A DNA stretch of 64,000 bases from Polynucleobacter sp. KF022 (GTDB lineage Bacteria; Pseudomonadota; Gammaproteobacteria; Burkholderiales; Burkholderiaceae), in assembly GCF_027924105.1 (NCBI RefSeq), contig NZ_AP026972.1:1364001-1428000 (forward strand). The letters are read 5' to 3'. The first letter of the stretch is position 1. Every line of letters begins with the position of its first letter. The position numbers were made by a program, and so were the translations under genes. The notes beneath the pieces were generated by a model, which was not told where the DNA came from, ran no database searches, and saw nothing but the letters and a program-made list of their open reading frames with translations. Of the stretch, positions 16,052 through 24,055 are shown piece after piece.

Positions 16052-16906
16052 CTAAGAAACCACAAAACGATTGTTTTGATAATCATCGATTGCTTGCTCA
16101 ATCTCGGCACGTGTATTCATGACAAAGGGGCCATATTGAACAATCGGTTCATGCAGAGGTAAAGCGGCAAGGACAATGAATTGAGCGCCAACGGATCCTG
16201 TCTTAGCCTTTAGGCGATCGCCATCGCCAAGCACGATCGCCGCCTGCTTTGGAACTGACCTCATAGGGCCGCCAATTTCTAAATCGCCTTCATATACATA
16301 AATAAATGCATTGAGCTCTTTAGGGATGCGGTGCTCAAATTCTGAATCAGGCAGTAAGTGCACATCTAAAAATAAAGGGGCCGTAGTAATGCCCTGAATC
16401 GGTCCCTTAACTTCTTTGCTCTCTTGACTGTAAGTGCCAGCAATCACTTTCACTGTGCCGCCATTCTCCAAATCAACCTTAGGAATATCCTCTACCTGAA
16501 TATCTTTATATCCCGCCGCCTTCATCTTTTCTTTGGCAGGCAAGTTAATCCACAGCTGAAAGCCGCGCATGGCACCATTAACCTGTTGCGGCATCTCCGA
16601 ATGAATAATGCCTCTTCCGGCAGTCATCCACTGAACGCCGCCCGTTTTGAGATGGCCTTGGTTTCCCAGGTGATCCTCATGCAACATGTGACCTTCAAGC
16701 ATATAGGTCACTGTCTCAAATCCTCGATGCGGGTGGGCTGGAAAGCCTGCCACGTAATCATTCGGATCGTTTGAAGAAAATTCATCGAGCATCAAAAAGG
16801 GATCTAGCCTCACTTGATTCTGTCCACCAAGACTACGTCGCAATTTCACACCCGCACCATCAGAAGTGGCAATGCCAGGAATAATAGTTTGAATGTTACG
16901 GATCAT
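16052..16906 (-). CDS. Pirin-family cupin protein
   Basis: The 284-residue protein is a bicupin of the pirin family. PAHPHRGFETVTYMLEG gives two metal-ligand histidines, HEDHLGNQG a further histidine, and GGVQWMTAGRGIIHSEMP is the signature segment. Some bacterial pirins have quercetinase activity and others modulate enzymes; neither can be shown from sequence. It lies 21 bases after a carboxymuconolactone-decarboxylase-like gene and directly before a methyltransferase on the same strand, so the three probably share a transcript. Confidence 0.9.
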   Translation of the reverse strand: MIRNIQTIIPGIATSDGAGVKLRRSLGGQNQVRLDPFLMLDEFSSNDPNDYVAGFPAHPHRGFETVTYMLEGHMLHEDHLGNQGHLKTGGVQWMTAGRGIIHSEMPQQVNGAMRGFQLWINLPAKEKMKAAGYKDIQVEDIPKVDLENGGTVKVIAGTYSQESKEVKGPIQGITTAPLFLDVHLLPDSEFEHRIPKELNAFIYVYEGDLEIGGPMRSVPKQAAIVLGDGDRLKAKTGSVGAQFIVLAALPLHEPIVQYGPFVMNTRAEIEQAIDDYQNNRFVVS

Positions 16907-16927
16907 GTTCGAAGGCTTATATTTCTT

Positions 16928-17479
16928 TTAAGCGGGAGGATGATCTTCAGGATTAACATCTAGCGCAATTAAGAAGCGAGACACCATGTTGTAAGCGGCA
17001 ATGACCGTTACCAACTCTACCGTATCGGTACTTCCTAACGCCTTTTGTAAACGCTTCATCAACTCAGGATCTACCTTGATATTGCGCGTCATCTGAAAGG
17101 TTAAATCAACGGCATCATTTTCTAAAGGCGAATACAACTCTTTCGGGAAATTCGGTTGTCCGATCAGACGTAAGCCTTGAACCTGCTCCTCAGTGCCGCC
17201 CGCTTTCTTAAAGGGCGGCGCATGGTGAAAGAATTCATACTCAGCACCGTTGAGAACTGCTACGCCACACATCGCTAACTCGCGCAACTTGGGATCTAAA
17301 GATAAATTATTCCGAATCTCGCCAATAAAATGATTCCAGCCTTCAGCAATAGGGATGCTGTGCAGGAGCATACGGTCTAAATTGATAAATTGACCACCAC
17401 GTCTTTTGCGAATGGCGGCCACCAACTCAGCTGGCTCAGCCAAGTCCATTGGCTGATACGGAATTAAACGTTCGGACAT
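16928..17479 (-). CDS. Carboxymuconolactone decarboxylase-like (AhpD-fold) protein
   Basis: This 183-residue all-helical protein matches the carboxymuconolactone decarboxylase domain: RELAMCGVAVLNGAEYEFFHHAPPF corresponds to the core helices (residues 67-91). The CxxC redox pair of true AhpD peroxidase reductases is missing; only one cysteine is in that helix, so peroxide reduction by the AhpD route is unlikely. A good AGAGG site precedes the ATG. It is placed between a Bug receptor and a pirin gene, which hints at metabolism of an imported organic acid or aromatic compound (inference only). Confidence 0.85.
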   Translation of the reverse strand: MSERLIPYQPMDLAEPAELVAAIRKRRGGQFINLDRMLLHSIPIAEGWNHFIGEIRNNLSLDPKLRELAMCGVAVLNGAEYEFFHHAPPFKKAGGTEEQVQGLRLIGQPNFPKELYSPLENDAVDLTFQMTRNIKVDPELMKRLQKALGSTDTVELVTVIAAYNMVSRFLIALDVNPEDHPPA

Positions 17480-17501
17480 AGTTGCCTCTTATCAACTCTT
17501 T

Positions 17502-18515
17502 TTACTGAGCAGTTTCTTTAATGTTGTTTTCAATGACGAACTTACCCCAGATACCAATTTGCTTACCAATGAACTCTTGGGCGGCTTCCGGAGTGCCTCC
17601 AACAATTTGAATGCCTTGAGCCTTAAATTTCTCAGCAACAGCAGGGGTTTTCAATGCCTTATTCAAAGCCTTATTCATCGCATCCACTACTGCTGGTGGA
17701 GTCTTACCGGGAGCCAATACTGCCCACCATGCAGGCGCACTAAATCCAGGAAAGCCACTCTCTGAAATAGTTGGCACGTTAGGTAGAGATGGTGATCTCT
17801 TAGCGGTAGTAATAACCAGAGGAATAACGCCACCACTATCAACGTGTGGCTTCACCAAAAATTCGGAGCCTACCGCTAACTCTACTTGACCACCTAATGC
17901 ATCTTGCATCAAGGGACCACCACCACGATAGGGAATGTGATTCCAATCAAAGCCGGCCTGTTTTGCGAGACGAGCCATTGCCAAGTGGCCTAAGCTGCCG
18001 ATACCGATAGAGCCGTAACTGAATTGCTTGCCGGTCTTAGAAAGATCTACTAACTGTTTAAAGCTTGTGATGCCCGATTTTTTACTGGCAACCAAAACCA
18101 TTGGCGATGTTCCAATTAACACCACAGGAGCAATATCTTTAATCGTGTCGTAGGGAAGCTTGTCTTTGAGGCTAGGATTCACACCGTGAGTGTCAAATAC
18201 CACTGCAAAGGTATAACCATCTGGATCGGAACGCGTCATCGCGGAAGTGCCAATGACACCAGAGGCTCCACCAATATTCTCAACAATCACGTTTTGCTTT
18301 AATTCTGACTGTAGGGCCGGTGCCAGCACACGGGCAACCTGGTCAACCGAACCGCCCGGAGGAAATACTGCGATTAAACGAATTGGCTTTTGGGTGGGCC
18401 AAGCGCCCACTGCAGCAGTTTGGGCTAATGCAAACCCACTGACCCCTAAGGCCATTAATACGCTTAATAAGGTGTTTTTAAAGACTCTTTTGGCCAATTT
18501 TGCTAAATCCATCAT
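17502..18515 (-). CDS. Bug/TctC-family periplasmic solute receptor
   Basis: This 337-residue protein starts with a signal peptide (cleavage near FALAQ/TA, about residue 32) and has the Bug fold: WPTQKPIRLIAVFPPGGSVDQVAR (42-65 region), the VIVENIGGASGVIG loop and PDGYTFAV. These receptors bind carboxylates and normally serve a TctAB permease, but no tctA or tctB is in the window. AGGAGA lies 9 bases before the first of two adjacent ATGs. Betaproteobacteria carry many such orphan receptors. The ligand is unknown. Confidence 0.93.
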   Translation of the reverse strand: MMDLAKLAKRVFKNTLLSVLMALGVSGFALAQTAAVGAWPTQKPIRLIAVFPPGGSVDQVARVLAPALQSELKQNVIVENIGGASGVIGTSAMTRSDPDGYTFAVVFDTHGVNPSLKDKLPYDTIKDIAPVVLIGTSPMVLVASKKSGITSFKQLVDLSKTGKQFSYGSIGIGSLGHLAMARLAKQAGFDWNHIPYRGGGPLMQDALGGQVELAVGSEFLVKPHVDSGGVIPLVITTAKRSPSLPNVPTISESGFPGFSAPAWWAVLAPGKTPPAVVDAMNKALNKALKTPAVAEKFKAQGIQIVGGTPEAAQEFIGKQIGIWGKFVIENNIKETAQ

Positions 18516-18604
18516 GGGATTTGTCTCCTATTAATAAGACCTCAAGGTTAACACCCCCGCAGCCTATTTGCTCGATAATGCTGGGGTAGCCAAGTGAGAG
18601 AAAA

Positions 18605-19387
18605 ATGAAGTCGATTCTAAATATTGCCGCCTATTTATTTGTCAGCCTAGATGGCTTGCCAGAGCTTCGCGCCAAAATGCTCGATGAATGCAATGTACGT
18701 CAACTGAAAGGCACCATCCTGTTAACGGGTGAAGGTATCAATATGTTCCTGGCTGGCAAGGCCGATGCACTTCGTGGATTTTTAGATTGGCTACGTCTTG
18801 ATCCTCGATTTGAACCACTCCAAGCAAAAGAAAGCTGGTCTGATGATCAACCTTTCAAAAAGATGCTCATTAAACTCAAAAATGAAATTATTCGCATGAA
18901 CCATCCAGCCATTCGTCCAGAAGAAGGTCGTGCCAACTTCATTAGCCCTAAAAAATTACAGGAGTGGTTGGATCGCGGCACTGATGATCTAGGTCGACCA
19001 GTTGTGATGGTTGATACACGTAATGCCTTTGAAGTCGACTACGGCACTTTTGAGAATGCTTTGCATTTCAATATTGAAAAATTTACAGAATTTCCTGCAG
19101 CAATTTCTGCTCATAAGGATGAGCTGGCAGATAAAACGTTAGTGAGCTTTTGTACCGGCGGAATTCGCTGTGAGAAATCAGGCCTCTACATGCGAGAGAT
19201 TGGGATGCAACATAGCTACCAATTGGAGGGGGGAATACTAAAGTACTTTGAGGAAGTAGGCTCTGCTCATTATCAAGGTAGCTGCTTTGTCTTTGATGAG
19301 CGTGAGGCCCTTGAGCCCAACCTGGACTCTATTCCCGTAGAGCGCTCTATTCGAAAAAAACTCCGCATGGACTCTTCAACAGATTAA
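18605..19387 (+). CDS. trhO: tRNA uridine-5 oxyacetic acid pathway hydroxylase, rhodanese-type (UPF0176)
   Basis: TrhO (YceA) uses oxygen to hydroxylate U34 of certain tRNAs, the first step to cmo5U/mo5U. The 260 residues hold an acylphosphatase-like N-domain (GTILLTGEGINMFLAG, residues 36-51) and a rhodanese domain with the active-site loop SFCTGGIRCEKSG, Cys183 and Cys189 both present. VVMVDTRNAFEVDYGTF is the rhodanese CH2 motif region. The function is assigned from the family. It stands alone with a GAGAG site, 23 bases before a 2-hydroxyacid dehydrogenase gene. Confidence 0.92.
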   Translation: MKSILNIAAYLFVSLDGLPELRAKMLDECNVRQLKGTILLTGEGINMFLAGKADALRGFLDWLRLDPRFEPLQAKESWSDDQPFKKMLIKLKNEIIRMNHPAIRPEEGRANFISPKKLQEWLDRGTDDLGRPVVMVDTRNAFEVDYGTFENALHFNIEKFTEFPAAISAHKDELADKTLVSFCTGGIRCEKSGLYMREIGMQHSYQLEGGILKYFEEVGSAHYQGSCFVFDEREALEPNLDSIPVERSIRKKLRMDSSTD

Positions 19388-19410
19388 CTTACTGAAAGTA
19401 TTCTTTATTC

Positions 19411-20388
19411 ATGGCCTCATTACCTAATATCGTTGTTCTCGGTGACTATGAGCGTGCTCTACGCCGCTTTTCCAATTGGGATAAATTAGATCAACAAGCA
19501 AAGCTCACTATCTATCATGAGCCTTTACGTGATGAAGCCTTATACGAAGCCGTTAAGGACGCAGATGCGATCGCCATTGTCAGAGATCGATCCCCTTTTA
19601 ATGAAGCCATGATTGCACGCTTACCTAAGCTCAAGTTTTTAATGTTTACCGGCGAACGTAATGGCACTCTAGAGGCATCTGCCTTGGTTTCCAGAAACAT
19701 TCCAATGGCCTGCACTCCTGGCGGACCTTCTAAAGAAACTACGGCAGAGCTGACTTGGGCATTAATTCTTGGTGCATCTAAGCGATTGATTGAAGAAAAT
19801 AAATTGATTGCATCTGGTGGATGGCGTGACGCGATGTCTGTGTTGCCCATGCTTTCGGGTGAGCGCCTAGGCATTATGGGGCTGGGTGCCATCGGCAGCC
19901 GCGTGGCTCGTGTGGGCGCTGCATTTGGTATGGAGGTTGTAGCATGGAGTCCACGCATGACCCCGGAACGCGCTGCAGCCGAAAACGCAACGGCAGTAAG
20001 TCTTGATGAGCTTCTAAAGACCTCTAAAGTAGTGTCCATGCATTTGGTAGCCGGCCCCGGCACAAAAGGTTTAATTAGCGCTGATCAACTAGCACTCATG
20101 CGTCCAGATTCTATTTTGGTGAACACCTCACGATCTGCGCTGATCAATATGTCAGATTTACAAAAAGCATTATCTGTCGGCCGGCCAGGTCAAGCTGCGG
20201 TAGATGTTTTTGATATTGAACCTCTTCCAGAAAAAGATGGGTTGCGCAACACTCCAAATTTACTTGTGACGCCACATCTTGGGTTTATTGCTGAACCTAT
20301 TTTTGCCACCTTCTCAAAAGGCATTACTGAGACTCTAGAAGCATGGTTGGAGAATAGGCCAGTACCACACCCCTTTAAGCCTCAATAA
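19411..20388 (+). CDS. D-2-hydroxyacid dehydrogenase family protein
   Basis: This 325-residue NAD(P)-dependent enzyme reduces 2-oxo acids or oxidises D-2-hydroxy acids. LGIMGLGAIGSRVA (about residues 151-164) is the nucleotide fold; NTSRSALI holds the substrate arginine, DIEPLP the glutamate and VTPHLGFI the catalytic histidine, so the triad is intact. It is followed 14 bases later by the chromate transporter pair and a Bug receptor; these may be one transcript. The substrate is unknown and should not be set to phosphoglycerate, because the serine ACT domain is absent. Confidence 0.9.
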   Translation: MASLPNIVVLGDYERALRRFSNWDKLDQQAKLTIYHEPLRDEALYEAVKDADAIAIVRDRSPFNEAMIARLPKLKFLMFTGERNGTLEASALVSRNIPMACTPGGPSKETTAELTWALILGASKRLIEENKLIASGGWRDAMSVLPMLSGERLGIMGLGAIGSRVARVGAAFGMEVVAWSPRMTPERAAAENATAVSLDELLKTSKVVSMHLVAGPGTKGLISADQLALMRPDSILVNTSRSALINMSDLQKALSVGRPGQAAVDVFDIEPLPEKDGLRNTPNLLVTPHLGFIAEPIFATFSKGITETLEAWLENRPVPHPFKPQ

Positions 20389-20402
20389 GTCATTATTGAT
20401 AA

Positions 20403-20948
20403 ATGCCGTCCACTCGACTAACCTCTCTTCAATTATTTATTAGCTTTAGCAAGATTGGCCTCTCTGGGTTTGGAGGCGTACTTCCCTGGGCCAGACGAAC
20501 CTTAGTTGAGCGTGAAAAAATTCTGACTTCAGAAGAATTTAGCGCCATCCTTGGTATATGCCAAATCGTTCCTGGTCCAAATGTCGTAAATCTAGCTGTT
20601 TGTGTTGGATCCCGATTTGGCGGAGCAAGAGGTGCGGTTGCGGCTGTACTTGGCCTTACGCTTGGACCGATTGCAATTGTGATGTTATTGGCTACGCTTT
20701 ATAAGCACTACAGTCATCTTGATACCGTCCAAGGAATCTTGCGTGGCATTTCTGCAGTGGGTGTGGGCCTGATTGCCTCCACCGGATTAAAGATGCTGCG
20801 CGATGAGTTTCGTTATCCCGCGATGTTATTGGTTGTCTTGGTCACAGTTCTTTCAGCCACCTATTTTCATTTGGGCTTAGGCTGGGTCGTATTAACTGCA
20901 TCACCATTAGCCATCTTCTTGGCGCGTAAAAAGGCTCTCAGAATATGA
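20403..20948 (+). CDS. Chromate transporter, first half (CHR family)
   Basis: This 181-residue membrane protein corresponds to one half of ChrA. FSKIGLSGFGGVLPWARRTLVE near the N-terminus and GICQIVPGPNVVNLAVCVG (about residues 51-69) are the CHR signatures, and several hydrophobic helices follow. Short CHR proteins work as pairs of opposite topology, and here the second half follows with a 4-base ATGA overlap. The family exports chromate or, in some cases, other anions. No chrB regulator is seen, so the real substrate may not be chromate. Confidence 0.9.
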   Translation: MPSTRLTSLQLFISFSKIGLSGFGGVLPWARRTLVEREKILTSEEFSAILGICQIVPGPNVVNLAVCVGSRFGGARGAVAAVLGLTLGPIAIVMLLATLYKHYSHLDTVQGILRGISAVGVGLIASTGLKMLRDEFRYPAMLLVVLVTVLSATYFHLGLGWVVLTASPLAIFLARKKALRI

Positions 20949-21466
20949 GTATGCTGTTGAGCCTATTTTTAAAGCTCTCCGTCTTCTCCATGATTGCATT
21001 TGGTGGTGTCAATGCGCTTTTGCCAGAGCTATTAAATTTAGCCGTCAATCAAGAGCGATGGATTGATCTACAAACTTTCTCAGATTACTTTGCAATAGCC
21101 CAAGCAGCCCCGGGACCGAATTTTATGACGGTGACCCTATTGGGCTGGCACATCTACGGCATTATTGGTGCGCTCGTTGCCACCTTTGCCATAGTATGGC
21201 CATCTTCTATCTTGATTTTTTTCTTACAGCGTTTCATCTTGGGAATTAAAGACCCTATTAAAAAGAAAGCCATTCAATACGCAGCAGCAGCACTAGCGAT
21301 TGGACTAGTTTTATCTTCTGCTTGGGAAATCGCCCTACAAATTAACCATGGGACTGCCGCATACATCTTGACCATTGCCACCATTGGACTTACTGTGTTT
21401 ACTCGCTGGCACCCACTCTATTTAATTGCTGTGGGTGGAGTTTTGGGCGTTCTAGGATTTATTTAA
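20945..21466 (+). CDS. Chromate transporter, second half (CHR family)
   Basis: The 173-residue partner of the preceding gene. It repeats the CHR signature: MIAFGGVNALLPEL and YFAIAQAAPGPNFMTVTLLGW, then four or more hydrophobic helices. The ATG overlaps the upstream stop by 4 bases, supporting coupled, near-equimolar synthesis of a heterodimer. The Bug receptor gene begins within 16 bases of its stop, an unusual company for a CHR pair. Confidence 0.9.
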   Translation: MSMLLSLFLKLSVFSMIAFGGVNALLPELLNLAVNQERWIDLQTFSDYFAIAQAAPGPNFMTVTLLGWHIYGIIGALVATFAIVWPSSILIFFLQRFILGIKDPIKKKAIQYAAAALAIGLVLSSAWEIALQINHGTAAYILTIATIGLTVFTRWHPLYLIAVGGVLGVLGFI

Positions 21467-21481
21467 TTGATCAAAAAAGAT

Positions 21482-22459
21482 ATGCGAATCATTCAACAGC
21501 TCTTTACCCACTTACTGTGCCTACTCTCATTTATCTCTACAGCAGCTTTTGCTCAAAGCACTTATCCCACCAAGCCGATTAACTTTATTGTTCCTTATGG
21601 AGCGGGCGGAAGTGCAGACTCCAGAAGCCGTCAACTCGCTCAGAAGATGAGTCTCACCCTAAAGCAACCAATTGTGGTGGATAACAAACCAGGTGCAGGC
21701 GGAAACATTGGTACAGAGATGATTGCTCGTGCTGCTCCCGATGGATACACCATCGGCATGGGTAACTTTGCGCCAATGGCAGTCAATAAAACACTCTTCG
21801 GCAATTTACGTTATGACCCTGAGACAGATTTAATACCGATCATCCTTGTAGAAAAAGGCCCATTAGTCTTGGTGGTCAATCCCAACTCACCATTTAAAAC
21901 GGTTCAAGATATTGTCACGGCAGCAAAAGCAAAGCCGGGCGTTCTCACGTTTTCCTCTGGCGGTATTGGAGGCAGCCATCAACTCTCGGCAGAACTTTTT
22001 GAACTCAATGCTGGTATTCAGATGATTCATGTGCCATATAAAAGCGGCTCTGCTGCATTAACAGATCTAATGGCCGGTAATGTTGATCTGATGTTTGATC
22101 AAATGTATTCAGCCGTACCCAGTATTAAGGCCGATAAGATTCGTCCGCTTGCCATTACTAGTAAGAAACGCTCGCCCCTACTTCCTAACGTACCCAGCTT
22201 TGCTGAATTAGGCTATCCCAAAGTAGAGGTACTTAATTGGCAAGGTCTCATTGCGCCCAAAGGAACGCCTAAAGCCATTATTGATAAGCTCAATGCCGCT
22301 GCGAATGAAGCCCTGAAGGATCCTCAGTTGCGCGAACTGATGCTCTCGCAAGGGAATGAGATTGGCGGCGGGAGTCCTGCGGAATTTGCCGCCCTCGTCA
22401 AATCCGAAGCAAGTAAATGGAGCGCAGTAGTGAAAAGCGCAAACATCAAGCCAGAGTAA
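21482..22459 (+). CDS. Bug/TctC-family periplasmic solute receptor
   Basis: From the ATG at 21482 this is 325 residues with a clear signal peptide (MRIIQQLFTHLLCLLSFIS, cleavage near AFA/QS). The Bug fold shows in YPTKPINFIVPYGAGGSADSR, VVDNKPGAGGNIGTEMIA and PDGYTIGMG. A TTG at 21467, touching the chromate transporter stop, is a possible alternative start adding five residues. No TctAB permease lies nearby. A strong terminator follows, so it closes the plus-strand unit starting at 19411 or earlier. Ligand unknown. Confidence 0.92.
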   Translation: MRIIQQLFTHLLCLLSFISTAAFAQSTYPTKPINFIVPYGAGGSADSRSRQLAQKMSLTLKQPIVVDNKPGAGGNIGTEMIARAAPDGYTIGMGNFAPMAVNKTLFGNLRYDPETDLIPIILVEKGPLVLVVNPNSPFKTVQDIVTAAKAKPGVLTFSSGGIGGSHQLSAELFELNAGIQMIHVPYKSGSAALTDLMAGNVDLMFDQMYSAVPSIKADKIRPLAITSKKRSPLLPNVPSFAELGYPKVEVLNWQGLIAPKGTPKAIIDKLNAAANEALKDPQLRELMLSQGNEIGGGSPAEFAALVKSEASKWSAVVKSANIKPE

Positions 22460-22475
22460 AAAGGATGTAATGACA

Positions 22476-22500
22476 ATAAAGGGGCTCTAGGCCCCTTTAT
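22476..22500. terminator. Bidirectional intrinsic terminator
   Basis: ATAAAGGGGC (22476-22485) pairs perfectly with GCCCCTTTAT (22491-22500) around TCTAG. It lies 16 bases after the Bug stop and abuts the crcB stop on the other strand, with A-rich and T-rich flanks on both sides, so it can serve both convergent genes. Confidence 0.88.
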
Positions 22501-22878
22501 TTATTTCAGCGCTTGATAGGTCAGAATACCTAAAAAGGTGAGAACCAGTGAGCCAACTAAATTCAATAATGCGGTGCCTAAGGCCCAAGTAAATTCACCG
22601 CGCTGCATAAAGCCAACAACCTCAGCAGAAAAACTGGAGAAAGTGGTCAGGCCGCCCAAAAAGCCAGTAACCACTAAAAGCTTCCACTCTGGCGAGAGGT
22701 GTGGGTTATTGCCAAAAAATGCTACCGCAATACCAATTAAATAACCACCGACCATATTGGAGGTAAAGGTTCCTAGAGGCAATACAGATCCAACGCCAAC
22801 CGTTAGGAAATTAAAGCCAGCCCTTAATAGAGCACCTAAACCGGCTCCAAAGAAAATTGCAAAAATAGATAGCCACAT
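22501..22878 (-). CDS. crcB: Fluoride ion exporter CrcB/Fluc
   Basis: Fluc channels expel fluoride as a dual-topology dimer. This 125-residue protein has four hydrophobic helices and the conserved GAGLGALLRAGFN near residue 11, GTFTSNMVGGYLIG (Asn and Gly-rich pore segment) and TGFLGGLTTFSSFSAE (phenylalanine box) near residue 71. Length and motifs are complete. It starts 10 bases after the dioxygenase gene, so it is probably read from that gene's promoter. I saw no fluoride riboswitch in the short gap. Confidence 0.93.
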   Translation of the reverse strand: MWLSIFAIFFGAGLGALLRAGFNFLTVGVGSVLPLGTFTSNMVGGYLIGIAVAFFGNNPHLSPEWKLLVVTGFLGGLTTFSSFSAEVVGFMQRGEFTWALGTALLNLVGSLVLTFLGILTYQALK

Positions 22879-22888
22879 AATCTGTTCT

Positions 22889-23668
22889 TTATTGAATGGA
22901 GAAACCCAACATACTGATTGAACTCATCTCGATACCATCAGAGTAGATTGTCACTTGCTCACCCTTCTCTTGTAAAGCTAGGGTATATAGAGCGGGCCAA
23001 TAGTGTTCAGCGGTTGGTATCGACATGTGAGCTGCGTCACCGTAGCGCTCCCAATCAATCAAAGGCTCATGGTGATTGGCACGTATTTCTGAGACAAAAA
23101 AGTCGTTGAAATCTTTTGCCCAAGGATAAGGTTCAGCATCTTCTTGCCAGTGAATGGTACGCAAGTTATGCACTACGTTACCGCTGGATAGGATGAGAAT
23201 GTTTTCATCACGTAATGGACGCAATTGCTTAGCCAACTCGTAATGCTCGCGCGCTGACATTGATCCGTCTAAACTCAACTGCACCACTGGTACATCCGCA
23301 TCTGGGTAGAGATATTTAAGAACTGACCACGCACCATGGTCAATCCCCCATTCGTTTTCTTCAAGCACTACAGGCACACTCAATAATTCTTGTATGCGAT
23401 CAGCTAAGGCAGGACTGCCTGGTGCGGGATATTGAATATCGAAAAGGGCTTGTGGGAACCCGCCGAAGTCGTGAATTGTTTTAGGCTTAGGCATTGCAGT
23501 AACCCAAACACCTCGGGTTACCCAATGAGCCGAGATCACCAATATAGCGTCTGGGCGTTTGAATGTTTTTCCTAGAGCGGACCATGCCGCAGTAAAGCGG
23601 TTGGGCTCTATGGCGTACATCGGACTACCATGGCCAGCAAATACTGCAGGTTGGCGATGGCTAGTCAT
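22889..23668 (-). CDS. DODA-type extradiol ring-opening dioxygenase (YgiD-like)
   Basis: This 259-residue protein belongs to the class III extradiol (LigB-like) dioxygenases, 4,5-DOPA dioxygenase subgroup. FAGHGSPMYAIE gives His13, ISAHWVTRG His47, DHGAWSVLKYLYPDADVPVVQLSL the HG pair, and LILSSGNVVHNLR another histidine, which together fit the Zn/Fe site. The physiological substrate in bacteria is uncertain; E. coli YgiD acts on L-DOPA in vitro. It is followed by crcB and preceded on the same strand by a 45-residue membrane protein gene. Confidence 0.9.
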   Translation of the reverse strand: MTSHRQPAVFAGHGSPMYAIEPNRFTAAWSALGKTFKRPDAILVISAHWVTRGVWVTAMPKPKTIHDFGGFPQALFDIQYPAPGSPALADRIQELLSVPVVLEENEWGIDHGAWSVLKYLYPDADVPVVQLSLDGSMSAREHYELAKQLRPLRDENILILSSGNVVHNLRTIHWQEDAEPYPWAKDFNDFFVSEIRANHHEPLIDWERYGDAAHMSIPTAEHYWPALYTLALQEKGEQVTIYSDGIEMSSISMLGFSIQ

Positions 23669-23677
23669 TAATGCAGA

Positions 23678-23815
23678 TTAACCGAATACGTAACCTGTGT
23701 GTGCTGCAACCAAAGCAAACAAAATAGCCAAGCTAGTAGCGGCGCCCAACATCACGATCAATGTAATGATCTTTTTGTTGATTTCTTCTTTTGATTCGTT
23801 ATGCCATTCGTTCAT
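23678..23815 (-). CDS. Small single-span membrane protein, 45 residues, unrecognised
   Basis: The frame starts ATG at 23815 and ends TAA at 23678. It begins MNEWHNESKEEINKKI, a charged cytoplasmic-type head, followed by one hydrophobic span (ITLIVMLGAATSLAILFALV) and a short tail ending HTGYVFG. AGAGGA lies 6 to 8 bases before the ATG, a strong ribosome site, which is the main reason to call it a gene. It ends 10 bases before the dioxygenase start, so the two are probably co-transcribed. I do not recognise the family. Confidence 0.75.
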   Translation of the reverse strand: MNEWHNESKEEINKKIITLIVMLGAATSLAILFALVAAHTGYVFG

Positions 23816-23859
23816 GCTAAATCCTCTGTAAACACATTAATGAGTGGGGTAATTATCCA

Positions 23860-24027
23860 CTATCGACCGCGACCAGCCTTACGCATCATGCCTTTTCCCC
23901 CACCAAAGCCTGCCTGAGGCCTTCCAGCAGGTCCAGATGGGCCTTTTGGGACGGGTGGACGTGCTGGCGGCTTAGCAATTACTGCCTTAGCCGGGGTCTT
24001 TGAATCGGGTTTCTTTTCGTCAGTCAC
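23860..24027 (-). CDS. Small basic Pro/Gly/Lys-rich protein, 55 residues, unrecognised
   Basis: The frame runs from a GTG at 24027 to TAG at 23860. TAGGAGCTCAAAGTG gives an ideal ribosome site and spacing. The protein begins MTDEKKPDSKTPAKAV, has a proline-rich middle (KPPARPPVPKGPSG) and a glycine/arginine tail (GFGGGKGMMRKAGRGR). It looks disordered and cationic, suggestive of nucleic acid or membrane contact, but I do not recognise a family and assign no function. Its start lies 28 bases from the divergent protease start, so the promoters must overlap coding sequence or be shared. Confidence 0.75.
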   Translation of the reverse strand: MTDEKKPDSKTPAKAVIAKPPARPPVPKGPSGPAGRPQAGFGGGKGMMRKAGRGR

Positions 24028-24055
24028 TTTGAGCTCCTATGGATATCATATTGCC

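Noticed and set aside
19515..20063. 182-codon antisense frame in the 2-hydroxyacid dehydrogenase gene
   Set aside because: The sense frame has an intact dehydrogenase active site; the antisense product is low-complexity Ser/Ala/Arg-rich shadow.
21467..21481. TTG start for the Bug receptor at 21467
   Set aside because: It would put charged residues before a clean signal peptide; the ATG at 21482 gives a standard n-region. It cannot be fully excluded.
22879..22888. Fluoride riboswitch before crcB
   Set aside because: Only 10 bases separate crcB from the upstream gene, and no riboswitch-like pseudoknot sequence is seen there.
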